Positions 7,359 to 15,478 of a stretch of 64,000 nt of DNA are shown here, piece after piece. This DNA is from Anaerovibrio lipolyticus DSM 3074 (GTDB taxonomy: Bacteria; Bacillota; Negativicutes; Selenomonadales; Selenomonadaceae), in the NCBI RefSeq assembly GCF_900141865.1, contig NZ_FQYW01000003.1, forward strand, positions 62,001-126,000. Direction: 5' to 3'. Position 1 is the stretch's first letter, and the number at the start of each line of letters is the position of its first letter. The notes beneath the pieces were generated by a model, which saw only the letters and a program-made list of their open reading frames with translations, did no database searches and was not told the DNA's origin. Position numbers and translations under genes: made by a program.

Positions 7359-8354
7359 TTATAGCGTCTGCACTAATGGCAAGGATAATACATTCTCCGA
7401 TTCCTTGGATAAAGAACCATCATCATGCAGTAATGAGGTATCCAAAATCACCTTTAACGTTTTTGCTGTCATAGCAACCCCTGCGATGATTCTCTTATCC
7501 TGATCAGAGTATGAGTTCCAATCCGTACCCTCATTTTCAATAATGCTCACCATATTCTTATTGCCATTAACCAACATTTTGTCCAATTTTACTAATACAT
7601 CTTTAATTTGCTCTGCACGTTCTGTTACAGCCTTACATAAGGAGCAGACATTTTCACATTCTGCCTCAAACTGTTTTGCCTTTGCCCGATACGACTTGGC
7701 TTTATTCAAAGCTTCATCAGCCTTGGCATAAGCCACAAAGGAACCAATTAGCAAAGCTGGCCCTAATACTGCACCGCCTAAAACAGCCATGCCGCCAGCC
7801 ACTCCAAATCCCCCAGCGGCTAAGCTGCCACCACCTAGCCATGCCAATGTTGCATTGGTAGCTACAACACCCGATAATGTTGAAATAGCTGTGCCTGTAG
7901 AAGCAGTTGCCAATAAGCCGACTGCGCCATAGGCACCTAAGGCTGCAACACTGCCTCCCGCTAAACCAGTAAACATACTTCCACCGATTTGAGCAGCAGA
8001 AAAAGAAGCACGTTGTAGCTCTCCTAAGGAACTACTATCAGGAGTAAAATCTTTCAACTCTTCCAAGCCCACACTATCATGGAAATTCACATTTTTGAGT
8101 TTCTTAAAATTATCCACAAAAACATTGATACTATTGCCTAAAATATCTAATTTCTTTTCCCCTAAGGTATTAATCGCTTTGTCCGCTTTTTCCCTGGCGC
8201 TGTCCCGCTTTTCTTCCGCATTTTTTACAATATACTTACCATCATTAGCAACCTCTTCGGCTTCATCCATAGTTTCTTTAGCTACAACGGCTCCTACTGC
8301 ACCTACTCCCCCAGCAAGTAGAGCTGCTCCTGCAATTAAAAATGGAATTGGCAT
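7359..8354 (-). CDS. glycine-rich membrane protein with flanking coiled coils
   Basis: The ATG at 8354 (331 residues) follows a GGGGGA site; the longer frame would overlap the previous gene. Residues 1-25 are hydrophobic and glycine-rich ('FLIAGAALLAGGVGAVGAVV'). A charged coiled-coil stretch follows, then a long Gly/Ala-rich hydrophobic hairpin (about residues 125-215), then a second helical region. This looks like glycine-zipper membrane insertion domains of pore or dynamin-like proteins, but no GTPase motif is present. The operon order is TerB-like, HNH protein, this gene, YkgJ-like. Function unknown. Confidence 0.6.
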   Translation of the reverse strand: MPIPFLIAGAALLAGGVGAVGAVVAKETMDEAEEVANDGKYIVKNAEEKRDSAREKADKAINTLGEKKLDILGNSINVFVDNFKKLKNVNFHDSVGLEELKDFTPDSSSLGELQRASFSAAQIGGSMFTGLAGGSVAALGAYGAVGLLATASTGTAISTLSGVVATNATLAWLGGGSLAAGGFGVAGGMAVLGGAVLGPALLIGSFVAYAKADEALNKAKSYRAKAKQFEAECENVCSLCKAVTERAEQIKDVLVKLDKMLVNGNKNMVSIIENEGTDWNSYSDQDKRIIAGVAMTAKTLKVILDTSLLHDDGSLSKESENVLSLPLVQTL

Positions 8355-8367
8355 ATCTATTTCCCCC

Positions 8368-9777
8368 TTACATTTCGAATGATACATCATCATCTTGCAT
8401 CATCGAACCAAATTCTTCCATACTATGATATTGAATATCTTTGTTAAATGCATTGGCAATGGTATCTAATCCCATAAACAATGTATCAGCATCATCTTCC
8501 AGCGAAGCATTACAGATTAAATCAAAGCCCTCATTTATTGCTTCTGCACGTTCGTCGAACAATTTGCGGGTTGCTTGTTCAAAAGTAGTTCGCTCTTGTT
8601 CCAGTCTTGCTATAGCCTCATCAGTAAGCCGTTTTATTTCTTCATACTCTCTTTCAGAACGTTCCCAAGAGTCAATAGCACCCTTCAAATCTTTCCATAA
8701 TCCACCAGCCATTGCAGCACCCACCATCGCGCCCACGGCTGCACCGACAAATGGTATTGGGATAACTGCTTGACCAACTGCCATGGCATACCCCGTTGTC
8801 ACGGTACTTATTCCTGTCTGACCTAGTTCTTTGATACAATCTTTAGTATCTATTTCACCTTTGCAAAACTTCATCAAAGTCCCGCCAGTAGCCATCACTG
8901 CAGAAACGACTTGCCCAGGAACATTTGATTTAACCAGTGATTTCACAAAAGGTGAATTGGCTCCTGATAATGTACGAGCTACCACAGCGGTAGTACCTGT
9001 TACGCCAAAGGCTGTAACAGCCGATGTTGCCGTATCTTTGGCAACATTTTTCAGAGCTTCTTCTGGTGTCACCTCTCCTTTTATGACTGCCACTATATTG
9101 TTCATTGATGACATTGCAGCCGTCATAGTACCAGCACTTTTAGCCCCCTGCCAACCTGAAGATACAAATTCGGTACCAACATTTTTTATTTTCCTACAAA
9201 GTATCTTTTTTTCAATAATCTCCTCTGCTTTTTTGCCATCTTCAATAGCCTTTTGGCGTCCCTTTTTAGAAACTTCTACACCTTTTGATTTACGATAATC
9301 TTTGCCTTCATCACCATAAAACTCCTCATTGGTCTTGGCACGTTTAGCATTATTTTGTTTACGGCTAACCACTTTTAGATTATCGCTGCTATTGGTTATC
9401 TCTTTAATATCATCATTGCTTATCCAGACATCATCTTTATGAGCCTGATGCACTTTCTTAATAGGCACCACATGGTCTGACTCGGCTAAATGTTCCTGCC
9501 ACTTATCACCATATTTTAACTTTGCTTCCTGTTTACGAAGCAAAAGTTCCTCACCGGTATATGGGTCTTTTACGGCTTTTCCATCAGCAAAAAGCTCTTT
9601 TTTAGCATTAGCTTTTGCCTGACCGCTATCATATAGTTTACGATTGCCGGTATAATTTTCTGGTTTAGCATAATCCTCATTCAGCCTGGTAACCTCCTGA
9701 TTTATCTGCGCCCCAACGACCATACCATTGGCAACTTGGCTATTTTTTTCTTGTTCATTCTTTTCTTTTTCATCCAT
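8368..9777 (-). CDS. HNH-nuclease-like protein fused to a glycine-zipper membrane domain
   Basis: A 469-residue protein. Residues ~70-150 match an HNH fold: 'DPYTGEEL', then 'SDHVVPIKKVH' (Asp101-His102), an 'SSDNLKVVSRKQNNAK' segment with Asn142/Asn143, and 'KRAKTNEEF'. Residues ~210-365 are Gly/Ala/Val-rich with possible membrane-spanning hairpins ('VGAAVGAMVGAAMAGG'). A charged coiled coil (~365-430) and an acidic end follow. So a DNA-cleaving head may be coupled to a membrane-inserting body. It lies six bases after the TerB-like gene and is followed by the 8354 start after 13 bases. I know no characterised homologue. Confidence 0.65.
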   Translation of the reverse strand: MDEKEKNEQEKNSQVANGMVVGAQINQEVTRLNEDYAKPENYTGNRKLYDSGQAKANAKKELFADGKAVKDPYTGEELLLRKQEAKLKYGDKWQEHLAESDHVVPIKKVHQAHKDDVWISNDDIKEITNSSDNLKVVSRKQNNAKRAKTNEEFYGDEGKDYRKSKGVEVSKKGRQKAIEDGKKAEEIIEKKILCRKIKNVGTEFVSSGWQGAKSAGTMTAAMSSMNNIVAVIKGEVTPEEALKNVAKDTATSAVTAFGVTGTTAVVARTLSGANSPFVKSLVKSNVPGQVVSAVMATGGTLMKFCKGEIDTKDCIKELGQTGISTVTTGYAMAVGQAVIPIPFVGAAVGAMVGAAMAGGLWKDLKGAIDSWERSEREYEEIKRLTDEAIARLEQERTTFEQATRKLFDERAEAINEGFDLICNASLEDDADTLFMGLDTIANAFNKDIQYHSMEEFGSMMQDDDVSFEM

Positions 9778-9783
9778 ATTACA

Positions 9784-10284
9784 TCAGCCCAAAACATACC
9801 TTGTCATTTCTTTTTGAAGGTCTATATATCGTGTAAGCATATCTCCAACTTCTGTTATATCAAAATAATATTTATTATTTTCCAAACGAGTAAGCGCATC
9901 TGCCTTAAATTCAAAAGCTTCACGGGCGTCATTAATCAATTTGTTTTCGCTTTCGGAAAAAGTTTTATCCGCATAAGCCAAGCCCAATAGTTCAAACAGA
10001 AATATCTTCCTTTCTTGCATATCACTATTGTCCTTAACTTCCTCTATAATGCTTCTAAAGCGATATGCCAACTGAAAGTCTTTTTCACCTGCCTGACGGT
10101 GAGTTTCTTCCTCTGTTTCAATTTTTTCAATAATAGATGCACCGTCTTCTCTCTCAAATTCAGCTGCATAAAGGCGCATCATTTGACGTTCTGGCTCAGA
10201 GTATGTTCCATCAGCATGACATAATATGCAGGCAAGCTGCAAAAAATTCTCCTGATTCTCTGGCTTTAATTTTTTTAAAAACAT
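9784..10284 (-). CDS. TerB-like helical protein
   Basis: A 166-residue all-helical protein with the TerB-type pattern of paired helices: 'FLQLACILCHADGTYSEPE' near residues 15-33 and a second 'LLGLAYADKTFSESENKLI' near 110-128. The repeated 'ADG/ADK-x-x-S-E-x-E' turns are typical of the TerB/DjlA-N fold, associated with metal-linked stress systems. It is first in a four-gene operon with the HNH/glycine-zipper protein. Start chosen at an AGGGATTGTT site. Family call moderate; role is inference from context. Confidence 0.7.
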   Translation of the reverse strand: MFLKKLKPENQENFLQLACILCHADGTYSEPERQMMRLYAAEFEREDGASIIEKIETEEETHRQAGEKDFQLAYRFRSIIEEVKDNSDMQERKIFLFELLGLAYADKTFSESENKLINDAREAFEFKADALTRLENNKYYFDITEVGDMLTRYIDLQKEMTRYVLG

Positions 10285-10453
10285 AACAATCCCTCCATTT
10301 TATTCTACTTATAAATTATATTATCAAGCATGCGTACATAAATAAACCTTCGTAAACATAGGTAATGAATGAAGTAGCCATTTTTGATGAATTACACTTA
10401 AATCTTAAATAAAGTTCGACACATTAAAGATCTATTTTACAATTTTTAGCATA

Positions 10454-11536
10454 TTATAATAACCTACCAAGCAGTTTTCTTGCAATATCATTATTAGGGT
10501 TTATTTGAATTGCCTGCTGTAAACATTCAATCCCTTGTTGATGGTTACCTAATTTAACATAGGCATATCCAAGGTGGGTCAAAGCAACATGATCATTTGG
10601 ATTTATCAGAATTGCTCTCTGGCAACACTCTAACATCTTTTCATAGTTACCTAAGTCACTATAGGCAAGGCCAAGGTTTGTCCAAGCCTTATAATTATTA
10701 CGATCTAACTGAGTAACTCTTTCATAACACTCCGCCATCTTTTGAGGATCACCTAATTTAGCATACACATCGCCAAATATACTCCAAGCGTAAGGAAATG
10801 TGGAATCAATTTGAATAGCTCTTTGGCAACACTCTATAGCCTTTTGATGGCTACCCAATTCAACATAGGCACTACTGAGAATTAGCCAAGCGCGGTTATT
10901 GTTAGGATTAATCTGCAGTGCTCTTTGGCTACACTCTATTGCTTTTTCATTGTTGCTTAAGACACTATAGTGAGAACTAAGCATTACCCAAACAAAATCA
11001 TAATCAGGTTTTATTTGGATTACTTTCTCATAAGATTCTATAGCTTTTTGATGATTATCCAATCTACCATAGACATCGCCAAGTGTACACCAAGCCAAGT
11101 CGTTATTATCATTCAGCTGAATAGCTCTTTGACTACACTCTATTGCCTTTTGATGGTTACCTAAGTTTGCATAAACAAGACCGAGGTTCGTCCAAGGTTT
11201 ATCAAAATTTGGCTCTACCTGAATTGCCCTCTCATAACACTCTATAGCCTTTTTACTGTCACATAATCGTTCATAGGCATCGCCAAGTTCATACCAGGGG
11301 GCATCAAAAATAGGATTTATTTGTATTACTCTTTTATAACATTCCACCGCCTCCTTACAATGACCAATTTTAACGAGGACAGCAATAAGATTATACCAAG
11401 CATCACTATAATTATGATTCATCTTAATTGCTCTCATATAGAAATCTGAAGCCTTCTTATAATCACCTAATCTTTTATAAGAATTTCCTTTTTCAAAGCA
11501 TTCTTCCGCCATAAAATTATTCTCGTTTTCATTCAT
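10454..11536 (-). CDS. protein of ten tandem TPR repeats
   Basis: Practically the whole 360-residue chain is ten 34-residue tetratricopeptide repeats, each with the W/A-G-Y-A-P pattern ('AWYNLIAVLVKIGHCKEAVE', 'PWTNLGLVYANLGNHQKAIE' and so on), from about residue 8 to 347. There is no signal peptide or other domain. Such proteins form superhelical protein-binding scaffolds in the cytoplasm. The ATG follows AAGGAGATTAGAGA. It is monocistronic as far as can be seen, between the TerB operon and the XRE genes. Partner unknown. Confidence 0.9.
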   Translation of the reverse strand: MNENENNFMAEECFEKGNSYKRLGDYKKASDFYMRAIKMNHNYSDAWYNLIAVLVKIGHCKEAVECYKRVIQINPIFDAPWYELGDAYERLCDSKKAIECYERAIQVEPNFDKPWTNLGLVYANLGNHQKAIECSQRAIQLNDNNDLAWCTLGDVYGRLDNHQKAIESYEKVIQIKPDYDFVWVMLSSHYSVLSNNEKAIECSQRALQINPNNNRAWLILSSAYVELGSHQKAIECCQRAIQIDSTFPYAWSIFGDVYAKLGDPQKMAECYERVTQLDRNNYKAWTNLGLAYSDLGNYEKMLECCQRAILINPNDHVALTHLGYAYVKLGNHQQGIECLQQAIQINPNNDIARKLLGRLL

Positions 11537-11622
11537 TTCTCTAATCTCCTTTCGCCTAAAATTGTTATAGCTACTGTTCTACACCTTGAATAATATTGAT
11601 TCTAAATTTGTTATTCTTTAAG

Positions 11623-11733
11623 CTAGTACATTGGCATAATGATATTTTGACTGACAGCACCATATATACCATCATCATCGTCGCTGTTGTCGTCAGTCGA
11701 CATAGCTACCACTATGACTCCTCCACCTAGCAT
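11623..11733 (-). CDS. possible 36-residue peptide or gene remnant
   Basis: In the 350-base gap at 11540-11888 a short frame encodes 'MLGGGVIVVAMSTDDNSD...' ending in a Met-rich tail. The frame stays open about 13 codons further upstream without a start I trust. No ribosome site is evident. It may be the end of a decayed gene or a small peptide. Nothing else is seen in the gap. Confidence 0.2.
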   Translation of the reverse strand: MLGGGVIVVAMSTDDNSDDDDGIYGAVSQNIIMPMY

Positions 11734-11888
11734 ACGATGGCATCTCTGGTGTCGTTTATAGTTCAAAAATCGCTATATTAATACACTAATTGGAAAATAA
11801 GTATTATGGCGCCTTCTATTTCCTTCCTCGAACAATAAAAAGATTCCTTTCTGGTGAAATCACATATTTACCAAAAAAGCCAGAGGTA

Positions 11889-12158
11889 TTACTCTGGCTC
11901 ATTTACTATCCACATATCCCGCTCAGGCACACTAAAACGGAGCAGCACGGTAAAATCTATTTCTAACGCGTCTGCTATGTCAATAATATGGCTGAGGCTG
12001 ATATTTTCGTTATAATTACCACATTCCAGTTTAGAAATGGTCGTTTTTGAAAATCCTGTTGTCTTGGCTAAGTCAGCCTGGGTAAAACCTTTTATTGTTC
12101 GCCAATATGCTATTTTTGCACCCACCTGACGCAGTACCATATTCTTATCGACACTCAC
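11889..12158 (-). CDS. XRE-family transcriptional regulator
   Basis: An 89-residue protein when started at GTG 12158, which aligns with the paralogue's start; ATG 12179 is an alternative. It is a single helix-turn-helix domain: 'GFTQADLAKTTGFSKTTISK' with 'LECGNYNENISLSHIIDIAD' after it. The layout is that of the phage-repressor-like HTH_3 fold. It is closely related to the next gene (12407), and both begin with the block 'MVLRQ-GAKIAY-R'. The adjacent intergenic stretch is AT-rich and could be the operator region. Confidence 0.85.
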   Translation of the reverse strand: MSVDKNMVLRQVGAKIAYWRTIKGFTQADLAKTTGFSKTTISKLECGNYNENISLSHIIDIADALEIDFTVLLRFSVPERDMWIVNEPE

Positions 12159-12406
12159 AGACCTTTCACCACCATTCACTGTTTATATAATAAATTTTAT
12201 CATAAACAGTATTTATGTATAGTGATTTATAGTGCAATTATCGGCATATATAATATGTTTATATGCAATATATAGCATAATCATCACGATATCACAGTGC
12301 ACGTATACGTGTACCTCCCTTGAACAATTACCAATAATTGCATCCAGATAAACCAACTTATTTATCCAATTAAAATTGGCGCTATAAATGTTATCCGTTA
12401 ATCCTT

Positions 12407-12676
12407 CTATTCTTCCTCCACCTTCTCCCACATAGCTTTTTCATACCCGTTAAACTCCAGCAGCAGGGCCAAATCCATCTCCAACGCGTCGGCTATTTCC
12501 GTCAGCATTGCTATGCTCAGGTTATCGTTATAGCTGCCGTTCTCCACTTTGGAAATAGTTGATTGAGTGGTTTTTATCCTGTCGGCCAGATCCTTCTGGC
12601 TGATTCCTGCCAGTGTTCTAAAATAAGCAATCTTAGCACCTATCTGCCTGAGGACCATTTTCGTATCTGTACTCAT
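12407..12676 (-). CDS. XRE-family transcriptional regulator (paralogue)
   Basis: An 89-residue HTH_3 protein ('GISQKDLADRIKTTQSTISK'), started at ATG 12676 with TTGAGGT five bases upstream; a TTG at 12688 is part of that site. It is about half identical to the 12158 protein over its length, so the two arose by duplication, and they probably recognise related operators. The gap between them (12159-12406) is AT-rich with many TATA-like stretches. Target genes unknown; the neighbouring kinase is a candidate. Confidence 0.87.
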   Translation of the reverse strand: MSTDTKMVLRQIGAKIAYFRTLAGISQKDLADRIKTTQSTISKVENGSYNDNLSIAMLTEIADALEMDLALLLEFNGYEKAMWEKVEEE

Positions 12677-12808
12677 TTCATACCTCAAATTTTAAAAAGT
12701 CTTCTCCCTGTAAGTATTCTACATTTACTGCGTTTTGCCTATTAAAACAGTATGCTTTATATGATATATATTGTCATAAATATGAATATCTTCTAAAAGC
12801 AGACAAAA

Positions 12809-12851
12809 AAATAGCTTTCTACTACTATAAAAAGTAGCATGAAAGCTATTT
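12809..12851 (-). terminator. terminator of the kinase gene
   Basis: AAATAGCTTTC/GAAAGCTATTT stem with an inner ACTAC/GTAG pairing, followed on the minus strand by a T7 run; it lies about 55 bases after the kinase stop. Confidence 0.8.
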
Positions 12852-12907
12852 CTTGTGGTTCCCTGTTGGGGCACATTTCTCATTTACGTCATATTTTCCA
12901 ACTGTCT

Positions 12908-14356
12908 TTAGCCCTTATCATTCAAAAAGTCCAATTCGATTTGTTGTGCCCAGCCACCAAATTTAGTATTTTCAGGCCAACGTGGCTGTATATGTATCTT
13001 GGGGCCGTAATAATTGCGCACATTGTCTATTTTCATTCCGCCCAAATTAATTCTGAGAGTTTCACTGCCACCAGGAGGTATATCAGACAGCTCCCGCACC
13101 TCACGGCTTACTATATTATTTCCGTCCCAATCTCTTCGGGTATAGGTAATGTCAAAGGTGGGGTGGTTCCAAGGTCCATTCCATTCACTATTTTTAATTT
13201 CCACATCAATATACCAGTCGTCCGGCAAATACACGCTATATGCCCCGGTTAGCTTATCCTGATTTTCTCGTGACCAATACCTATATACATCAGGGGAAAC
13301 ATAATAAACGCCAGCAGTTCCACCGGATAAACCATTTCCATGACCTACTGTTTCCATGCTAATACCATTACCCTGAAATTCCTTGCCAGCCTTTACCGTG
13401 TCGTTATCAGTATTATCTGACGGCAGCCCTTCAGATGATCGAGGGGATTCTGTCTGGTTCTGATGATTAAGCATTTGAGGCGATTCCACATTTTCCGGTG
13501 AATCGGGCAACGACGGCAGTTCTATCAGCTCCTCCAGCTGCTTTATGGGATTTCCAACAGAATCAGGTGTTTTGGAGCCAGAAATAAGCCAAATTACTGT
13601 CAATGCCATCAATAGCAATATGGCCACCGCCACGGGCATTGCTATTTTAAATCCCCGTCTTATCTTTATTGCCCGAATAACCTCTTCCGCACTTTGATAC
13701 CTCATAGCTGGATCCAAAGCACGGCATTTTCTGATAACTGGCCTCAAATATCCCTTGTATTCCTCCCCCAGCAGCTCCTCTATCGTCACCCCCAGGGAAT
13801 AAATATCACTCCGCCTGTCCGTCTGGCTATAGCCATACTGCTCCGGTGGTGCATATCCCCTAGTGCCCAGCAATACTGTATCCTTATCCTCCACCTTGGT
13901 ATTACGTAGCCTTGCCACATCAAAATCAATCAGCTTAAAGCCGCCACTTGATTGGCGTATTATATTGCTTGGTTTAATGTCCCTATGTACTATTTCCAGC
14001 TTGTGTAAATGGCTTAATCCATAGCAAAAATCCAGCAAAAATTTCTGTGCCTCAGCTTCCGACAAATGCCCGCCATTTTGGAGGTATTCCTGCATGGATT
14101 GACCACCAATATACTCCTCCACTATAATAGTACGCTGCTGAGCTTCATCCTCTGCAAAATAAAGTATACGTGGCCACAGTGTATGTGGATTGTCACGAAG
14201 GAGATTGCCAGGAACTCCCAGATGATTAATGATGCGCATAACAGCAGGAGCATCATCTGCCTGAGTAACCAGCCACACCTCACCCTTGCTGGAGCTTCTG
14301 AGTAATTTTATTTTTTTATATTGTTCCTGCAAAAAATCCATAGTGAGTTTGTGCAA
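12908..14356 (-). CDS. membrane-anchored Ser/Thr protein kinase
   Basis: A 482-residue protein. Residues 12-225 are a Hanks-type kinase: 'HRDIKPSN' catalytic loop (124-131), 'DFD' in place of DFG (144-146), 'GTRGYAPPEQYG' activation segment, 'DRRSDIYSLGV'. The usual ATP-binding Lys seems to be Arg41 ('AVMRII'). One membrane helix (~240-260) leads to a Ser/Pro-rich linker and an external domain of about 130 residues with many strands ('YSVYLPDDWYIDVEIKN'). TTG 14356 has an AGGTAGGTG site eight bases upstream; ATG 14341 lacks one. It is divergent from the HTH-like gene at 14453 and may phosphorylate it. Confidence 0.88.
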   Translation of the reverse strand: MHKLTMDFLQEQYKKIKLLRSSSKGEVWLVTQADDAPAVMRIINHLGVPGNLLRDNPHTLWPRILYFAEDEAQQRTIIVEEYIGGQSMQEYLQNGGHLSEAEAQKFLLDFCYGLSHLHKLEIVHRDIKPSNIIRQSSGGFKLIDFDVARLRNTKVEDKDTVLLGTRGYAPPEQYGYSQTDRRSDIYSLGVTIEELLGEEYKGYLRPVIRKCRALDPAMRYQSAEEVIRAIKIRRGFKIAMPVAVAILLLMALTVIWLISGSKTPDSVGNPIKQLEELIELPSLPDSPENVESPQMLNHQNQTESPRSSEGLPSDNTDNDTVKAGKEFQGNGISMETVGHGNGLSGGTAGVYYVSPDVYRYWSRENQDKLTGAYSVYLPDDWYIDVEIKNSEWNGPWNHPTFDITYTRRDWDGNNIVSREVRELSDIPPGGSETLRINLGGMKIDNVRNYYGPKIHIQPRWPENTKFGGWAQQIELDFLNDKG

Positions 14357-14372
14357 GGATGGTACACCTACC

Positions 14373-14402
14373 TTGTTAAATACTCTTACCCCATAATATA
14401 AT
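14373..14402 (+). promoter_or_regulatory. promoter of the HTH-like gene
   Basis: TTGTTA (14373..14378) and TATAAT (14397..14402) with an 18-base spacer; a further TATAAT is at 14407. It overlaps the ribosome site of the divergent kinase gene. Confidence 0.5.
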
Positions 14403-14452
14403 ATGATATAATCGTCGAAATATACAAGCTATCAATGGGAAAGGAATCCATT

Positions 14453-14878
14453 ATGAAAGAAATCGATACCAGGGAATTGGAAAATCAAATATCTGCCTCC
14501 AATGATATTGAATCCGTTAATAATATTTCAAATATAATCCCGGAGCTTTCAGTAAGTCAATATCTGGAAGAATTGCTCAAAATTCACAAAATGGAAGCCA
14601 AGGATGTAATCAAAGCAGCAAATCTGGAGCGTACCTACGGCTATAAAATATTCTCAGGAGACAAAAATCCTGGACGCCCAAAGCTACTGGCCATTGCACT
14701 AGCTATGCAGCTTTCCCACGAAGAAGTACAACGCTTATTATATTATGCCAAAGAGGAAAAGCTCTACGTAAAGAATTCCTGGGACAGGGTTATATGGTAC
14801 GGGCTGGAAAAGCATCTTGGTGTTTCTGATATAAATATAATACTCCATGATTTTGGACTTGTACCATTACTTAAATAA
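14453..14878 (+). CDS. HTH-like protein, partner candidate of the kinase
   Basis: The ATG at 14453 (141 residues) follows GGAAAGGAA; an upstream in-frame ATG at 14435 precedes that site. The first 45 residues are Asn/Ser/Glu-rich. The C-terminal 95 residues match the C-terminus of the protein at 3653: 'LEELLKIHKMEAKDVIKAAN', 'YKIFSGDKNPGRPKLLAIAL', then 'LSHEEVQRLL' and an aromatic end. The helical core resembles an HTH. Divergence from a kinase gene suggests it is a phosphorylated regulator or substrate; this is inference. Confidence 0.7.
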   Translation: MKEIDTRELENQISASNDIESVNNISNIIPELSVSQYLEELLKIHKMEAKDVIKAANLERTYGYKIFSGDKNPGRPKLLAIALAMQLSHEEVQRLLYYAKEEKLYVKNSWDRVIWYGLEKHLGVSDINIILHDFGLVPLLK

Positions 14879-14995
14879 AAGAAATTAATTAAGAATTTAT
14901 ATCTATAATTATTAGTTATTTATATTTTAACGTCAATTGTTATACTAAATATTCTAAACAAGTATAGTTTTTCCTGATTATTTTCTCAAATCCTC

Positions 14996-15049
14996 TTGAA
15001 TTACGGGACAATAGTGCTATAATAATCATCGTGATAAATTTATTTATCA
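14996..15049 (+). promoter_or_regulatory. promoter with downstream operator-like palindrome
   Basis: TTGAAT (14996..15001) and TATAAT (15018..15023), 16-base spacer, are followed at +3 to +20 by TGATAAA-TTTA-TTTATCA (15032..15049), a perfect inverted repeat. Its position just past the start point suits a repressor site for the gene at 15083. Confidence 0.65.
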
Positions 15050-15082
15050 TACAAGTTTTATTTTTAAGGAGGATGGGTGAAT

Positions 15083-15382
15083 ATGAGAAGAAAAAGTTCT
15101 GTTGTTCCTCAGGAGCAGCAACTACATATAGACCCCGGCCTGAAGGCCCACATGTATGTAAGTATCGAAAATTCACAGGAGGAGAAACTGTTTTTGGATT
15201 ATTTCCTTAAGGACAACATTGTGCAGAATTGCTACAGCAATTATAGCTCAGGCTATGATTATATGTTGTCCCTTAATCCCCAAAACACGAATACCCTGGA
15301 TAGCTTCTTTAAGCAAATGAAGCTGATGTTGCCTAGTCTTAAGGCCACTACCATGATTTACGGGGGAAATCAGTTAAAGTAA
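15083..15382 (+). CDS. small protein, unknown
   Basis: A 99-residue soluble protein. ATG 15083 is chosen since AAGGAGG is nine bases upstream; GTG 15077 is possible. It contains 'EEKLFLDYFLKDNIVQNCYS' and ends 'ATTMIYGGNQLK'. No motif or membrane segment is recognised. It stands alone, with its own promoter and palindrome upstream and a strong terminator downstream, so it is probably a regulated single-gene unit. Confidence 0.6.
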   Translation: MRRKSSVVPQEQQLHIDPGLKAHMYVSIENSQEEKLFLDYFLKDNIVQNCYSNYSSGYDYMLSLNPQNTNTLDSFFKQMKLMLPSLKATTMIYGGNQLK

Positions 15383-15426
15383 AGATTTTATTATTAAATT
15401 TATAGGGGATTTATAAAAGAAAACAA

Positions 15427-15460
15427 ACGACAGCAGAAGGGGATCTCTGCTGTCGTTTTT
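15427..15460 (+). terminator. strong intrinsic terminator
   Basis: ACGACAGCAGA/TCTGCTGTCGT stem with seven-base loop, followed by TTTTTATTTT. It lies between the gene at 15083 and the convergent MscS gene. Confidence 0.9.
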
Positions 15461-15478
15461 ATTTTCGTGTTATTTCGA

